Shown: positions 8,099 to 19,665, numbered from the stretch's first letter. The stretch is 64,000 nucleotides of DNA from Sinorhizobium fredii USDA 205 (GCF_001461695.1 NZ_AUTC01000135.1:1-64000); one strand, 5' to 3'. Made by a program: numbers and translations. Notes: generated by a model from the letters alone, not told the origin.

Positions 8099-9316
8099 AT
8101 GAGTCTCTACGGTACCATGAGAACGGGCGTCTCTGGCATGAACGCCCAGGCCAACCGCCTCAGCACGGTGGCTGAAAACATCGCGAATTCCAGCACGACC
8201 GGCTACAAGCGTGCATCGACAGAATTCTCCTCGATGATCCTGCCCTCGAGCAACGGCTCCTACAACTCCGGGGGTGTAGAGACCTCGGTGCGCTACTCGA
8301 TTTCCGACCAGGGCTCGACGACCTATACGACATCAGCAAGCGACCTTGCGATCGACGGCGACGGTTTCTTCATCGTTCAAGGCGCCAACGGCCAGGAATA
8401 CCTGACGCGCGCCGGTGCCTTCGTTCAGGATGACCAGGGCAATCTCGTCAACGCCGCAGGCTTCACCCTGATGGGCTACGAGTACGAAGCGGGCGCGGAC
8501 CCGACGGTTGTCGTCAACGGCTTCGACGGTCTGACCGAGGTCAACCTCGGATCGGAAGGTCTAACCGCAGCCGGCTCGACCGCCGGCGCCATGGGCGCCA
8601 ACTTGCCCTCAGGTGCCGCAATCGGCGACGTGTCAACGACCTCGCTCATCGTCTACGATACACAGGGCAACACCCGAATCCTGGATTTCAACTACGAGAT
8701 GCTCGCTGCCAACCAGTGGGAGTTGGATGTCGTTGATCGCACAACCGGCACTTCGCTCGGCACGGCGACGCTGGATTTCGACACGTCCGGCGCCCTGACC
8801 ACGTCGCCAGCGACCCTGACTCTGACCGGGAGCTTGCTCGGCACCCCGATTACCGGCTCCGGCGCCGAGCTCAATAATATCACCATCGACTTCTCGGAAA
8901 CCACGCAGCTTGGAACCTCCTTCACGCCGGACGGTGGCGAGATCGACGGCAACGCGCCGAGCAAGGTCTCCGGCTATCAGATCGACACGGACGGCGTCGT
9001 CTACATCAAATATGCAAACGGCGAACTCGAGCCGCGCTACCGCATTGCTCTCGCCAATGTTCAAAGCCCCGACAAGCTGGTTCCAGAATCTGGCAACGTC
9101 TATTCGCAGGGCGTCGATTCCGGCGTCATCGTCACCGGCTTCGCCGGTTCCGGCAGCTTCGGTGAAATCCTTTCCGGCGCGCTTGAAAGCTCCAACGTCG
9201 ATATCGCCGATGAACTGACGTCGATGATCGAATCGCAGCGCAACTACACGGCCAACTCCAAGGTCTTCCAGACCGGTTCGGAGTTGCTCGAAGTTCTCGT
9301 GAACCTGAAGCGGTAA
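8099..9316 (+). CDS. flgE: Flagellar hook protein FlgE
   Basis: 405 residues. The N-terminus MSLYGTMRTGVSGMNAQANRLSTVAENIANSSTTGYK contains the rod/hook motif ANxxANxxTTGYK, and the C-terminal helix includes SNVDIADELTSMIESQRNYTANSKV, the paired coiled-coil of axial proteins. FlgE polymerises into the hook, with its length set by FliK. First of a run of structural genes (flgE-flgK-flgL-flaF-flbT-flgD) 87 bases downstream of rem, whose product is expected to activate it. A CAGGAAACGAGG purine stretch lies before the ATG. Confidence 0.96.
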   Translation: MSLYGTMRTGVSGMNAQANRLSTVAENIANSSTTGYKRASTEFSSMILPSSNGSYNSGGVETSVRYSISDQGSTTYTTSASDLAIDGDGFFIVQGANGQEYLTRAGAFVQDDQGNLVNAAGFTLMGYEYEAGADPTVVVNGFDGLTEVNLGSEGLTAAGSTAGAMGANLPSGAAIGDVSTTSLIVYDTQGNTRILDFNYEMLAANQWELDVVDRTTGTSLGTATLDFDTSGALTTSPATLTLTGSLLGTPITGSGAELNNITIDFSETTQLGTSFTPDGGEIDGNAPSKVSGYQIDTDGVVYIKYANGELEPRYRIALANVQSPDKLVPESGNVYSQGVDSGVIVTGFAGSGSFGEILSGALESSNVDIADELTSMIESQRNYTANSKVFQTGSELLEVLVNLKR

Positions 9317-9337
9317 TTCCAACAAGACGGTCCCAGC

Positions 9338-10768
9338 ATGTCGTTGTCCTCGGCAATCGCAATTGCGCAATCAGCATTCAGCACCACCGCCTCGCAAACG
9401 GCCACGGTGTCGAAGAACGTCGCCAATGCGAGCAACGCGGACTACTCGCGCCGCATGGCCATGCTGGGAACGACGGCCGATGGCGCCCAGATCGTTTCCA
9501 TTTACCGGGCCCAGAACGAGGCTCTGCTCAAGCAGAACCTCACAAGCATCTCGCAATCCTCGGCACAGAGCAGCCTGCTTTCAGGACTGGAGCTGTTGAA
9601 GTCGGCGCTCGGCGGCAACGACTACGAGACGGCGCCGTCGACCTATCTCACCGCTTTCCGCGACAGCCTGCAGACTTTCGCCTCGACCCCGGGCAATTCG
9701 ACGATCGCGGCGACCGTGGTCGCCGATGCGTCGGATCTCGCCAACTCGATCAGCAAGACGGCGACCGCCGTCCAGGACCTGCGTCGCGATACCGACAAGC
9801 AGATTGCCGAAGAGGTCGACAACCTGAACGCGCTGCTGGCGAGCTTCGAAACGGTGAACAATGCCGTCAAGCAGGCGACGGCGACGGGCGCCGACGCCAC
9901 GGCCGCACTCGACGAGCGCGATAAGCTCTTGAAGGCGATATCCGAGCTCGTCGGCATCTCCACCGTCACGAGGGCGGACAACGATACCGTCATCTACACC
10001 TCGGATGGTATCGTGCTCTTCGAGACCCAGGCCCGGCAGGTGACGTTCACGGCAACCTCGGCCTTTGACGCGTCGACGACCGGCAACGCCATCTTCGTTG
10101 ATGGCGTATCGCTTTCGGCTGGCACCGGTGCGGATACCACCGCACAGGGAGAGCTTGCGAGCCTTCTCCAGCTTCGCGACGACATCGCTCCGACGTTCCA
10201 ATCGCAACTCGACGAGATGGCCCGCGGCCTCGTCACGCTCTTCCAGGAAGGCAGTCTGCCCGGTCTGTTCACCTGGTCTGGTGGAACGGTTCCCGTGGCC
10301 AGCACGATCGAGCCCGGTATCGCGGCGACGCTGAGCGTCAATTCCGCCGCGCAAGCCAATCCCTTCCTGCTCCGCGATGGCGGGTTCAACAGCCTTGTTT
10401 CCAACCCGGGCGGCGCCACGGATCCGCATTCCGGCTACACCGATCTCCTCGACGGCTTCATCACCGCCATGGACGGCGACATGGCTTTCGACGCAGCGGC
10501 CGGGCTGGACGGCACCAGTTCGATCATGGAGTTCGCCGCCTCGTCGATCGGCTGGTTCGAGCAGATCCGCAGCGCCGCCTCGACGGCCGACGACAACAAG
10601 ACGGCTCTGTTGGCGCGGACGGAGGAGGCTCTCGGCAACGTGACCGGGGTCAGCATCGATGAAGAGCTGTCGCTGCTGCTCGATCTCGAACAATCCTACA
10701 AGGCGTCTGCCAAGTTGATCAGTACCGTGGACGCCATGATGGCGTCTCTTCTGGAAGCCGTGAGGTAA
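9338..10768 (+). CDS. flgK: Flagellar hook-associated protein 1 FlgK
   Basis: 476 residues. The N-terminal part (ALSSAIAIAQSAF then TVSKNVANASNADYSRR) and the C-terminal helix (LSLLLDLEQSYKASAKLIST) match FlgK, the first hook-filament junction protein. It is exported after the FliK switch and caps the hook before filament assembly. It is shorter than enteric FlgK (about 550), as usual for rhizobia. It lies 21 bases after flgE and 2 bases before flgL. Confidence 0.94.
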   Translation: MSLSSAIAIAQSAFSTTASQTATVSKNVANASNADYSRRMAMLGTTADGAQIVSIYRAQNEALLKQNLTSISQSSAQSSLLSGLELLKSALGGNDYETAPSTYLTAFRDSLQTFASTPGNSTIAATVVADASDLANSISKTATAVQDLRRDTDKQIAEEVDNLNALLASFETVNNAVKQATATGADATAALDERDKLLKAISELVGISTVTRADNDTVIYTSDGIVLFETQARQVTFTATSAFDASTTGNAIFVDGVSLSAGTGADTTAQGELASLLQLRDDIAPTFQSQLDEMARGLVTLFQEGSLPGLFTWSGGTVPVASTIEPGIAATLSVNSAAQANPFLLRDGGFNSLVSNPGGATDPHSGYTDLLDGFITAMDGDMAFDAAAGLDGTSSIMEFAASSIGWFEQIRSAASTADDNKTALLARTEEALGNVTGVSIDEELSLLLDLEQSYKASAKLISTVDAMMASLLEAVR

Positions 10769-10770
10769 TC

Positions 10771-11823
10771 ATGAAGACATCCTTCGTTTCTAATCTGGCA
10801 GTGCAGAATGCCATGCGCCTGACCATTCAGCAGGGCCAGGAGGAACTGCTGAAGCTTCAGACGGAGGTTTCGACCGGCCGGCACGCGGATGTCGGCCTCG
10901 AGCTCGGGTCCTCCACCGCGCGTTCGGTCAACCTGCAGCGCGAGCTTGCGCGATTGGAAACCCTGGTCGACACGAACGCTGTCGTCACGCAGAGGCTGGC
11001 GTCCTCCCAGGAGGCCCTTGGAACGATGGCCGAGGCGGCCGAACAGGTCCGCAATACGCTCGTCACCTTCAAGGGCAATGATTCCGTCGACCAGCTGTCG
11101 GTCCAGAAGACCGAAATCGAAAGCGCCATGTCGCTTTTCACCGCGTCGGCGAACACCTCGTTCAACGGCGAGTTCCTCTTCGCCGGCATCAACACCGATG
11201 TGAAGCCTTTCGAGGATTACGCGGCGTCCGGTTCTGCCGCGAAGACCACCTTCGATACTGAGCTCGCGAGCTACATGTCGGCAAACGGCATCGCTTCCAT
11301 GAGCGACTTCACCGAGGCGCAGATGGAAGATTTCATCACCAATACGCTGGAGCTGCTTTATGACAGCGATCCGCAGTGGGCCGCCGACTGGTCCCAGGCC
11401 TCGAGCCAGAACATGAGCAGCCGCATCAGCGCGGGCGAAGTCGTGCAGAGTTCGACCAACGCGACCACCGACGGCTTCCGGAAGTTCGCTCTGGCCAGCG
11501 TCATCTCGTCGGAGCTCATGGACGAGGACATTGGATCGGACGTCCGTGCCTATGTCGGCGAGGCGGCCCTCGGCTATGTCGAACAGGCGATCACCGGACT
11601 GACCGCCGAACGCAGCACGCTCGGCATTTCCGAAGCGCGCGTGGAGAAGGCGAACACCTCGCTCGAGGTTCAGATCAAGCTCATCAACACGCATATCACC
11701 GATCTCGAGGGCGTCGACACCTATGATGCGTCGACCCGGATGAACACGCTGCTGACGCAGATGGAGACATCCTACACGCTCACCGGACGGATCCAGCAGT
11801 TGAGTTTGATAGATTTCCTCTGA
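10771..11823 (+). CDS. flgL: Flagellar hook-associated protein 3 FlgL
   Basis: 350 residues related to flagellin. The N-terminal helix (MKTSFVSNLAVQNAMRLTIQ, then LLKLQTEVSTGRHADVG) and the C-terminal helix (YDASTRMNTLLTQMETSYTL) are typical. FlgL is the second junction protein between hook and filament. It starts 2 bases after flgK and ends 37 bases before flaF. Confidence 0.94.
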   Translation: MKTSFVSNLAVQNAMRLTIQQGQEELLKLQTEVSTGRHADVGLELGSSTARSVNLQRELARLETLVDTNAVVTQRLASSQEALGTMAEAAEQVRNTLVTFKGNDSVDQLSVQKTEIESAMSLFTASANTSFNGEFLFAGINTDVKPFEDYAASGSAAKTTFDTELASYMSANGIASMSDFTEAQMEDFITNTLELLYDSDPQWAADWSQASSQNMSSRISAGEVVQSSTNATTDGFRKFALASVISSELMDEDIGSDVRAYVGEAALGYVEQAITGLTAERSTLGISEARVEKANTSLEVQIKLINTHITDLEGVDTYDASTRMNTLLTQMETSYTLTGRIQQLSLIDFL

Positions 11824-11860
11824 TGACAAGAGGACAGGGACAAGCATGAAGGATGTCTGA

Positions 11861-13091
<1,231 letters not shown>

Positions 13092-13240
13092 TCGCTGCGA
13101 TTCGTTGGAACGGGAGAGAGCGCTGATCGGACCGTCGCTTGACGGGGCGCCGATGATTGTTGAGAATCTTCCGAAGAATCACTGCAATTGAAAGCTTGCC
13201 CGCCGCTTTCGAGCGCCGGCAGGATTAGGACCGAACCGGA

Positions 13241-13507
13241 ATGAATGAGGCCGACGCCCTCGACATCGTGCAGGCCGCGATCTGGACCGTGATCGTCGCC
13301 TCGGGTCCCGCCGTCCTGGCGGCCATGGTGGTCGGCGTCGTCATCGCCTTCATTCAGGCGCTGACCCAGGTCCAGGAAATGACGCTGACCTTCGTGCCGA
13401 AGATCCTGGCGGTGATGGTCACGGCGGCGATCTCGGCACCGTTCGTCGGTGCGCAGATCTCTATCTTCACCGATATCATCTTTTCAAGAATCCAGTCCGG
13501 ATTCTGA
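13241..13507 (+). CDS. fliQ: Flagellar export gate protein FliQ
   Basis: 88 residues with two transmembrane helices (about 15-38 and 52-75) and the FliQ core VVIAFIQALTQVQEMTLTFV followed by PKI. FliQ forms the export gate with FliP and FliR. The gap of 149 bases before it (13092-13240) holds no gene that I can see. Confidence 0.95.
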   Translation: MNEADALDIVQAAIWTVIVASGPAVLAAMVVGVVIAFIQALTQVQEMTLTFVPKILAVMVTAAISAPFVGAQISIFTDIIFSRIQSGF

Positions 13508-13620
13508 GGTTTCACCCCGATACCACCCTCGCGCAAGCTTGGGGCTCTAGATCTGCCCTCATAGTTTGGGGCAGCCTCGCGTGGCGTGCTGCCCGCCTCT
13601 CATGAAGAGACGGAAGAGAC

Positions 13621-15708
13621 ATGGCACAACAGGCGACGCTGACGATCCCGAAACTCGCACCGAAGAGCCGGGACATCGGCTTCGCGCTCGGGATCGTGAT
13701 GATCCTGTCGATCCTGTTCCTGCCCATTCCGCCGTTCCTCATCGATTTCGGGCTGGCTTTCTCCATCGCCTTTTCGGTGCTGATCCTGATGGTCGCGCTG
13801 TGGATCCAGCGGCCGCTCGATTTCTCGTCCTTTCCGACGATCCTGCTGATCTCGACGATGACCCGCCTGGCACTAAACATCGCCACGACGCGCGTCATCC
13901 TGTCTCACGGCCATGAGGGACATGGAGCGGCCGGCGGCGTCATCTCGGGCTTTGCGAGCCTCGTCATGTCCGGCGACTTCGTCATCGGTCTGATCGTCTT
14001 TTTGATCCTCATCACGGTGAACTTCATCGTCATCACCAAGGGTGCGACGCGTATCGCCGAAGTGGGCGCCCGCTTCACCCTCGATGCGATCCCCGGAAAG
14101 CAGATGGCGATCGATGCCGATCTCTCGGCCGGCCTGATCGACGAGAAGGAGGCGCAGCGCCGCCGGCGCGAGCTGGAAGAGGAGAGTTCCTTCTTCGGCG
14201 CGATGGACGGTGCCTCGAAATTCGTGCGGGGCGATGCGATCGCCGGCCTGATCATCACGGCGATCAACATCTTCGGCGGCATCATCATCGGCTATCTGCG
14301 CCACGACATGCCGATCGGCGAAGCCGCCGATGTGTTCGTCAAGCTCTCGGTCGGCGACGGTCTCGTCTCACAGATCCCGGCGCTGATCGTATCGCTCGCC
14401 GCCGGCCTTCTCGTGTCACGCGGCGGCACCGCCGGCTCGACCGACCAGGCCGTCGTCGGGCAGCTCAGCGGCTATCCGCGCGCACTGATGGTTGCGGCCG
14501 GCCTCATCATCCTCCTTTCCGTCATGCCCGGCCTGCCCTTCCTGCCTTTCGCCGTGCTTGGCGGCGGCATGGCCTTCCTCGGCTGGTTGATTCCCAGGCA
14601 GATCGAAGCGGCCAATGCCGAGAAGCGTGCCCAGGAAGCTGAGAAGGCCCAGCAGACGAAGGACAGCGACAGGGACTCCGTCAAATCGGTGCTGAAAACC
14701 GCGGAGATCGAGCTGCTGCTCGGCAAGCAGGTCTCGACCAGGTTGCTCGGCGCGCATCAGGAACTCGCCTTCCGGGTCGGCAAGATGCGCCGCAAGTTCG
14801 CCCTGCAATACGGACTTGTCGTTCCGGAGATCAAGGTTTCGGACGACATCACCATTCCGGACAAGGCCTATCATGTCCGCATTCATGGCACGACGATCGC
14901 CTCCAACACGGTGCGCGTCGGCGAAGTGCTGGTCGTGACCGGCGGTGGCCGCCGGCCGAGCGTGCCCGGCGACGAGATCCGCGAACCGGCCTTCGGCATG
15001 CCGGCCCTCTCGATTCTGGAGACCTTCACGGAAGATCTGAAGCGCGAAGGCTTCCACCCGATCGACAACGTCTCGGTCGTGCTGACGCACTTAAGCGAAG
15101 TGATCCGCAACAACCTGCCGCAACTTCTCTCCTACAAGGACGTGAAGGTGCTGATCGAGCGGCTCGACCCGGAATATCGCAAGCTCGCCGACGAGATCTG
15201 CACCTCGCACATGTCCTATTCCGGCCTGCAGGCGGTGCTCAAGTTGCTGCTCGCCGAACGCGTTTCGATCCGCAACCTGCATCTCATTCTCGAAGCCGTG
15301 GCGGAATTGGCGCCGCATGTCCGCAAGACCGAGCAGATCGTCGAGCATGTCCGCGTGCGCATGTCGCAGCAGCTCTGCGGCGACCTTGCCGAAAACGGCG
15401 TGCTGCGCGTGCTCCGGCTCGGCAGCAAGTGGGACATGGTCTTCCATCAGGCGCTGAAGCGCGACGCCAAGGGCGAGATCGTCGAGTTCGACATCGACCC
15501 GCGCCATCTCGAGGAATTCAGCGAGCAGGCGACGAAGGTTATCCGTGAACATCTCGATCGCGGCGTGCCCTTCGTGCTGGTAAGTTCGCCCGAATCCCGC
15601 TCATATGTGCGCATGATCATCGAACGCCTCTTCGCCACGCTGCCCGTGCTCTCCCATGTCGAACTCGCCAAGGGGCTGGAAATCAAGATCATCGGCGCCC
15701 TTTCATGA
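13621..15708 (+). CDS. flhA: Flagellar export apparatus protein FlhA
   Basis: 695 residues. Eight transmembrane helices lie in residues 15-340, with the FHIPEP-type signature region containing [13 protein letters not shown] and the cytoplasmic loop [20 protein letters not shown]. The C-terminal cytoplasmic domain (about 360-695) docks chaperone-substrate complexes. FlhA is the core of the export gate and sits in the membrane inside the MS ring. GAAGAGAC precedes the ATG. It overlaps fliR by 4 bases. Confidence 0.97.
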   Translation: MAQQATLTIPKLAPKSRDIGFALGIVMILSILFLPIPPFLIDFGLAFSIAFSVLILMVALWIQRPLDFSSFPTILLISTMTRLALNIATTRVILSHGHEGHGAAGGVISGFASLVMSGDFVIGLIVFLILITVNFIVITKGATRIAEVGARFTLDAIPGKQMAIDADLSAGLIDEKEAQRRRRELEEESSFFGAMDGASKFVRGDAIAGLIITAINIFGGIIIGYLRHDMPIGEAADVFVKLSVGDGLVSQIPALIVSLAAGLLVSRGGTAGSTDQAVVGQLSGYPRALMVAAGLIILLSVMPGLPFLPFAVLGGGMAFLGWLIPRQIEAANAEKRAQEAEKAQQTKDSDRDSVKSVLKTAEIELLLGKQVSTRLLGAHQELAFRVGKMRRKFALQYGLVVPEIKVSDDITIPDKAYHVRIHGTTIASNTVRVGEVLVVTGGGRRPSVPGDEIREPAFGMPALSILETFTEDLKREGFHPIDNVSVVLTHLSEVIRNNLPQLLSYKDVKVLIERLDPEYRKLADEICTSHMSYSGLQAVLKLLLAERVSIRNLHLILEAVAELAPHVRKTEQIVEHVRVRMSQQLCGDLAENGVLRVLRLGSKWDMVFHQALKRDAKGEIVEFDIDPRHLEEFSEQATKVIREHLDRGVPFVLVSSPESRSYVRMIIERLFATLPVLSHVELAKGLEIKIIGALS

Positions 15709-16457
15709 TCACCGATCCCGAGGGCACGGTGCTGGCGCTGTTCGCGGCATTCTGCCGGATCGGCGGCTGCATCATGATCATGCCGGGATTTTCGACTGCG
15801 CGCGTTCCGATGCAGGTACGGCTGTTCATCGCCGTCGCGCTTTCCATGGCCATCCTGCCGATCATGTGGACCGACATCTATCCTGCGGTGGCGAGCAAGG
15901 GGCACACCTACATCTACCTCATCGCGACCGAGAGCGTTATCGGCGCCGTCATCGGCCTCGTGGCGCGCTATTACGTGCTTGGCCTGCAATTCGCCGGGAC
16001 GGCGATCACCATGCTGATCGGCTTCAACCCGCCGCCGGCGACCGACGTGCTCGAAGAGACGGCGGAAAACCAGCTCACCAGCATGATCAGCTTCGCCGGC
16101 TTGATGCTTCTCTTCATGCTCGACTTCCACCACGTGATCTTCGAGGCCATCGCGCAGTCCTATCGCGTCATGCCGATCGGCATCGGCTTCGATCCGCAGG
16201 GCATGCTGATCACGCTCACTAACTCGCTGGGACAGACCTTTCTGATCATGCTGCGTCTTGCCAGCCCCTTCGTCATCTATGGGCTTCTCTTCAACGTGGC
16301 GATCGGCATGGTGAACAGGCTTGCGCCGCAGGTTCCGGTCTATTTCATCTCCCAGCCCTACCTCATCCTGGGCGGCCTGTTCCTCCTCTATCTGGGGATT
16401 GCCGCGATGCTCCGCCTGTTCGCCGATGGTTTCGGGCCGGTGATGCAGGGGGGGTAG
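15705..16457 (+). CDS. fliR: Flagellar export gate protein FliR
   Basis: 250 residues, six predicted transmembrane helices, and the family core [20 protein letters not shown] and [11 protein letters not shown]. Partner of FliP/FliQ in the export pore. Start overlaps the flhA stop (ATGA). Confidence 0.95.
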   Translation: MITDPEGTVLALFAAFCRIGGCIMIMPGFSTARVPMQVRLFIAVALSMAILPIMWTDIYPAVASKGHTYIYLIATESVIGAVIGLVARYYVLGLQFAGTAITMLIGFNPPPATDVLEETAENQLTSMISFAGLMLLFMLDFHHVIFEAIAQSYRVMPIGIGFDPQGMLITLTNSLGQTFLIMLRLASPFVIYGLLFNVAIGMVNRLAPQVPVYFISQPYLILGGLFLLYLGIAAMLRLFADGFGPVMQGG

Positions 16458-16469
16458 GGGAGAAAGGCG

Positions 16470-16883
16470 ATGAAGTCGCGATCGGAAAAATTGAAGCGCC
16501 TGGTCGACGTGCAGCGGCATCTCGAGCGGATGGCCGAAAGCGAGCTTGCCGAGACGACCCGCCAGCGCGGCGTACTCTCCGAGACAATCGACGTTGTCGT
16601 CGACGCCATGGGCTCTGCCCATCCCATGCATCGCGTCTTCTCGGGCCACTATGCGGCGCAGCTCGGGCGGCTGGTGCAGAAGGACCAGATGCTGCTCGGC
16701 ATCCAGCAGGTCCACGAGGCGCGCATGCTCAAGGAGCGTGCGAAGGGCGATCGGCTGGAAGAGAGCATGGAAGAGGCACGCACGATGGAAGATCGCGAGG
16801 CGGACGACAATCAGATGCTCGACCTCATCGATCAGCACGTCGCCGGTCACGCGCCAGCTTCCGGTAAGGTTGAAGGGCGATAG
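16470..16883 (+). CDS. FliJ-like flagellar coiled-coil protein
   Basis: 137 residues, almost entirely charged and helical: MKSRSEKLKRLVDVQRHLER, then VQKDQMLLGIQQVHEARMLK. No membrane segment or catalytic motif. It lies 12 bases after fliR in the flagellar operon. Size, helix content and position resemble FliJ, the coiled-coil stalk of the export ATPase, but sequence similarity is weak by eye, so the functional name is inference. Confidence 0.7.
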   Translation: MKSRSEKLKRLVDVQRHLERMAESELAETTRQRGVLSETIDVVVDAMGSAHPMHRVFSGHYAAQLGRLVQKDQMLLGIQQVHEARMLKERAKGDRLEESMEEARTMEDREADDNQMLDLIDQHVAGHAPASGKVEGR

Positions 16884-16982
16884 TGCGTTATCCGGACGGG
16901 CTGCCCAAGCAGTCCTCCGGTTCGCACTGATTGCGCTGCCCCGTGTGACAAGACGCCGGGCAGCAGCCTGAGAGGATCTGAC

Positions 16983-17528
16983 ATGGCTATTTCCCCGCCC
17001 AGCGATCTGGTGCTGGACGTCGTCCGCGCGGCCGATCCGGCGGAAGTTCAGGAGGCGCAGACGCGGCTCAAGGCCAATCGCGCCGCCTTTCAGGCGACGA
17101 GCCTTGCGGAAAACGGCAACGGCTTCGCCGCGGCGGTTTCGGTGCTGAATTCCTCGGAAGGATCGACGGGCCTCGGCGACGTCAGCAACCGCGTCGAACC
17201 GAAGAAGGTGCCGGAGACCTATCGTAAGTTCGAGGCGATGGTGCTGCAGAACTTCGTCAAGTCGATGCTGCCGAGCGAAAGCGAGAGCGTCTTCGGCAAG
17301 GGTACGTCGGGCGAGGTCTGGAAAGGCATGATGGCGGAGCAGATTGCCAACGTGCTGGCCGATGGCGGCGGCATCGGCATTGCCGACCGAATGGTCGGCA
17401 GCGACGCTGCCGATCGCGCCAGCGCGCGGCTTGATGACGATACCAGCAACATCGCCGCCGGCATGGTCCACGAATACGAGCGCAAGGCCGGATTCTTGAC
17501 GACCGACGAAAAGAAGAACCAGGCATAG
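16983..17528 (+). CDS. flgJ: Rod-binding protein FlgJ (rod-cap domain only)
   Basis: 181 residues. The C-terminal half contains YRKFEAMVLQNFVKSMLPS, then FGKGTSGEVWKGMMAEQIAN and GGGIGIADRM, the rod-binding domain of FlgJ. FlgJ caps the growing rod in the periplasm. The muramidase domain fused in enterics is absent; the separate transglycosylase at 6501-7067 is the likely partner. The 99-base gap before it carries a purine-rich AGAGGATCTGAC leader to the ATG. Confidence 0.85.
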   Translation: MAISPPSDLVLDVVRAADPAEVQEAQTRLKANRAAFQATSLAENGNGFAAAVSVLNSSEGSTGLGDVSNRVEPKKVPETYRKFEAMVLQNFVKSMLPSESESVFGKGTSGEVWKGMMAEQIANVLADGGGIGIADRMVGSDAADRASARLDDDTSNIAAGMVHEYERKAGFLTTDEKKNQA

Positions 17529-17599
17529 ATTTTTTGGCCGGGATGGCTCGCGAGCCTGTTCGCGTCCTTCCCTGAAACGCATAATTTGGGAGTTGATTT

Positions 17600-17968
17600 A
17601 TGGAAGCTGTGGCATCCCACGATCTGCGGATACAGAACGTTCTCGGCCGGTTGGAGATGATCATCGACAACGAGAACAGCCGCATCGGCGTGGACCCGAA
17701 ATTCGACATCAAGACGTCGAACGCACACAAGAGCCGCTGCCTCTACGAGCTGACGATGTTGCATCGCGACACCGCAGCCGGTGAAATCTCGCCATCCTTC
17801 GCCTCGCAGACGCGCCACCTCCGGCAGAAGCTCAAGCTCAACGCCCAGAAGGTCGAAGCGCATGTCGAAGCCGTGCGCTCGGTCGTCGATCTTCTGAAGA
17901 CCGCTGCGCAGGACGCCGACGCGGACGGCATCTACACCGAAGCGCAATTCCGCTATAGCGATTTCTGA
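17600..17968 (+). CDS. FlgN-like flagellar chaperone candidate
   Basis: 122 residues, helical, with VLGRLEMIIDNENSRIG near the start, then SRCLYELTMLHRD and LRQKLKLNAQKVEAHVEAVR. The phrase LEMIIDNENSRI recalls FlgN, the export chaperone for FlgK and FlgL, and the position at the end of the flagellar operon fits. Identity is an inference from pattern and context. The stop overlaps the next start (TGATG at 17966-17970). Confidence 0.65.
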   Translation: MEAVASHDLRIQNVLGRLEMIIDNENSRIGVDPKFDIKTSNAHKSRCLYELTMLHRDTAAGEISPSFASQTRHLRQKLKLNAQKVEAHVEAVRSVVDLLKTAAQDADADGIYTEAQFRYSDF

Positions 17969-18534
17969 TGCTGAAGCTCGTTCTCACCGGGGTCTGGGTC
18001 TGCGCCGTGACGCTTGGATCCGTCTATTTCTCGATGCAGTACGCCTCGGCGCCGGTCCTCTCGGACGCGGAGGCTGACAGGCGGGCATCGGAGGAATATG
18101 TACCGGGAGAGATCATTACCGTTCCGGTGATCGAGGACGGGGCGGTTCAGGGCTATTTCCTGGCGAAACTGTCCTTCTCGGCGACGCGGGAAGGGATAGC
18201 GAAGCTTCACGCGCCGCTTCGGCAGGTCGTGACCGACGAGCTCTATGACATGCTCGTCGGCTCCCGGTTCGTCGATGTCGCCGACACCGGCACGTTCGAC
18301 CTGCCGAGCTTCAAGGTCGCCGTCAAGGACGGCCTCAACAAGAAGCTCGGCGGCGAGGTCATTACCGAAGTCCTGGTCGAACAGCTCGAATATCTGGGCA
18401 AGGACGACATGAAACGCGTGGCGAACGGCAACAACAGGCCCTATCAGGAGCCGGTTCCAGTGGTCGACAAGCATGGCAACGTCGCCTCCGACAAGATCCC
18501 CGAGGGTGCAGTGAAGGCGTCAAGCGGCCATTGA
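17968..18534 (+). CDS. Membrane-anchored periplasmic protein, FliL-like
   Basis: 188 residues. One N-terminal transmembrane anchor (LVLTGVWVCAVTLGSVYFSM, about 4-23) and a periplasmic domain containing FDLPSFKVAVKDGLNKKLGG followed by VITEVLVEQLEYL. The pattern of a single anchor, a domain of about 120 residues and a helix followed by a terminal strand resembles FliL, which surrounds the stator. It is translationally coupled to the FlgN-like gene and is the last flagellar gene here. Function is inference from fold-like pattern and context. Confidence 0.65.
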   Translation: MLKLVLTGVWVCAVTLGSVYFSMQYASAPVLSDAEADRRASEEYVPGEIITVPVIEDGAVQGYFLAKLSFSATREGIAKLHAPLRQVVTDELYDMLVGSRFVDVADTGTFDLPSFKVAVKDGLNKKLGGEVITEVLVEQLEYLGKDDMKRVANGNNRPYQEPVPVVDKHGNVASDKIPEGAVKASSGH

Positions 18535-18554
18535 GGAGCGTTGAAGGGACCCTT

Positions 18555-19550
18555 TCACCTCTCTCCAGGAGCGCGGTGCTTCCCGTCAGAAAAGCCCATC
18601 GTGGCCGTCAGTCGACCGACCGCCACATGGAAATGGTAGAGGCTTGCGGTTGCAAGCCCGGTTTGCGCCCATAGCTTGAGGCCGCGTGGCAGCGACACGG
18701 CCAGCAGCGCGATCGATTTGCCGAGCGTTCGCAAGCGACCCGTCAGGCTCGCGTCGCGTTGATGCTCGAGCAACGTCGAGATCGCGCCCTGTTCGAGACT
18801 GCGGGCCCGGATCCAGGACGCCGTGGTGTGGTCTGGCGGCACCGTTTCCGCCACCCATGCCTCCGCCGCCCAGGCGAAGGAAAACCCCTTCGCGCTACAT
18901 CGATTGAAGAAGTCCCCGTCGCTGACGCCGACAAGATTCAGGGCCGGATTCAAAAACGGTCGCGGCATGGCATCGAGCACCGCTCGTGTGATGAGGACAT
19001 TGCCGGCCGAATAAAGCCGCGGCACCGGGCCGGTCGCTTCGTAGCAGGGCGAGAAGATCGGATGCTGCTTCCATTTCTGCCCATCCGCGTCCTCGAAGAC
19101 AGGAAGCTGCGGGCCGCCGACGATGTCCGCCCGGTGGCCCTCCTGAACGGCCACAAGGCAATCGAGCCATTCGGGAGCGGCAACTGCATCATCGTAGATC
19201 ACCGCTACGGCGCGCAGGTTCGGATAGAGGTCGAGGGCCGTCGCCCAACCGGCATTGCAGGCATGGCTGTGCCCCCGCCGGTGGGCGACGATCACCGTTG
19301 AATCGGACCGGTGCTCGAGAAAGAAGCGCTTTGCCGCTTCAGCGCCGGTCTGGCCATCCGGGTCATTTTCAACCACCACCGTGGCGCAAGCAAAGTCCGG
19401 GCGTTGCGAGACGATGGTTTTCAGCGTCTTGACGAGATGGTCCGGGCGGCGGAATGTCGGCACGACGACGACGAGTTCAATATCCGCCGCATTCTCCAGT
19501 TCGCTCTGGAAGTGGATCGAAATGTCCTCACCGGTCGGTGTCATCGACAA
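18555..19550 (-). CDS. Glycosyltransferase family 2 protein
   Basis: 331 residues. The GT-A fold nucleotide-sugar binding region starts at VVVVPTFRRPDHLVKTLKTI (about residues 27-46), followed by VVVENDPDG and the RGHSHACNAGWATAL segment (about 91-105). The acidic metal-binding position is probably IYDDAV (about 118). A C-terminal amphipathic stretch (SIALLAVSLPRGLKLW) may touch the membrane. The acceptor is unknown. It is convergent with the flagellar operon (20 bases apart), so a role in flagellin glycosylation is not indicated. A RIME repeat lies directly upstream. Confidence 0.8.
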   Translation of the reverse strand: MSMTPTGEDISIHFQSELENAADIELVVVVPTFRRPDHLVKTLKTIVSQRPDFACATVVVENDPDGQTGAEAAKRFFLEHRSDSTVIVAHRRGHSHACNAGWATALDLYPNLRAVAVIYDDAVAAPEWLDCLVAVQEGHRADIVGGPQLPVFEDADGQKWKQHPIFSPCYEATGPVPRLYSAGNVLITRAVLDAMPRPFLNPALNLVGVSDGDFFNRCSAKGFSFAWAAEAWVAETVPPDHTTASWIRARSLEQGAISTLLEHQRDASLTGRLRTLGKSIALLAVSLPRGLKLWAQTGLATASLYHFHVAVGRLTATMGFSDGKHRAPGER

Positions 19551-19564
19551 AACCCGCGCAGCTA

Positions 19565-19665
19565 CTGCATGCTTCCTTAAATCGTAGCGGATCTAAGGAA
19601 GCATGCAGCAATTCAAAGTGCTACAGCGACCTTTGCGCGTCCGATAAGACGCGCGGGCGCTGTAA
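19565..19665. repeat. RIME-type mosaic palindromic repeat, copy A
   Basis: Two palindromes in a row. CTGCATGCTTCCTTA (19565-19579) is the perfect inverse of 19594-19608. Then comes the connector CAATTCAAAGTG and a second, imperfect palindrome beginning CTACAGCG (19621) and ending near 19665. The same modules recur at 36973, 38450, 54954, 60198 and 60975, as expected for Rhizobium-specific intergenic mosaic elements. Confidence 0.85.

Noticed and set aside
15447..17582. Open frame of 711 codons on the - strand
   Set aside because: Antisense to flhA-fliR-flgJ, with no recognisable domain and shadow-type composition.
18555..19550. Glycosyltransferase as a flagellin-modifying enzyme
   Set aside because: It is on the opposite strand, convergent with the flagellar operon, and nothing in its sequence indicates the acceptor.
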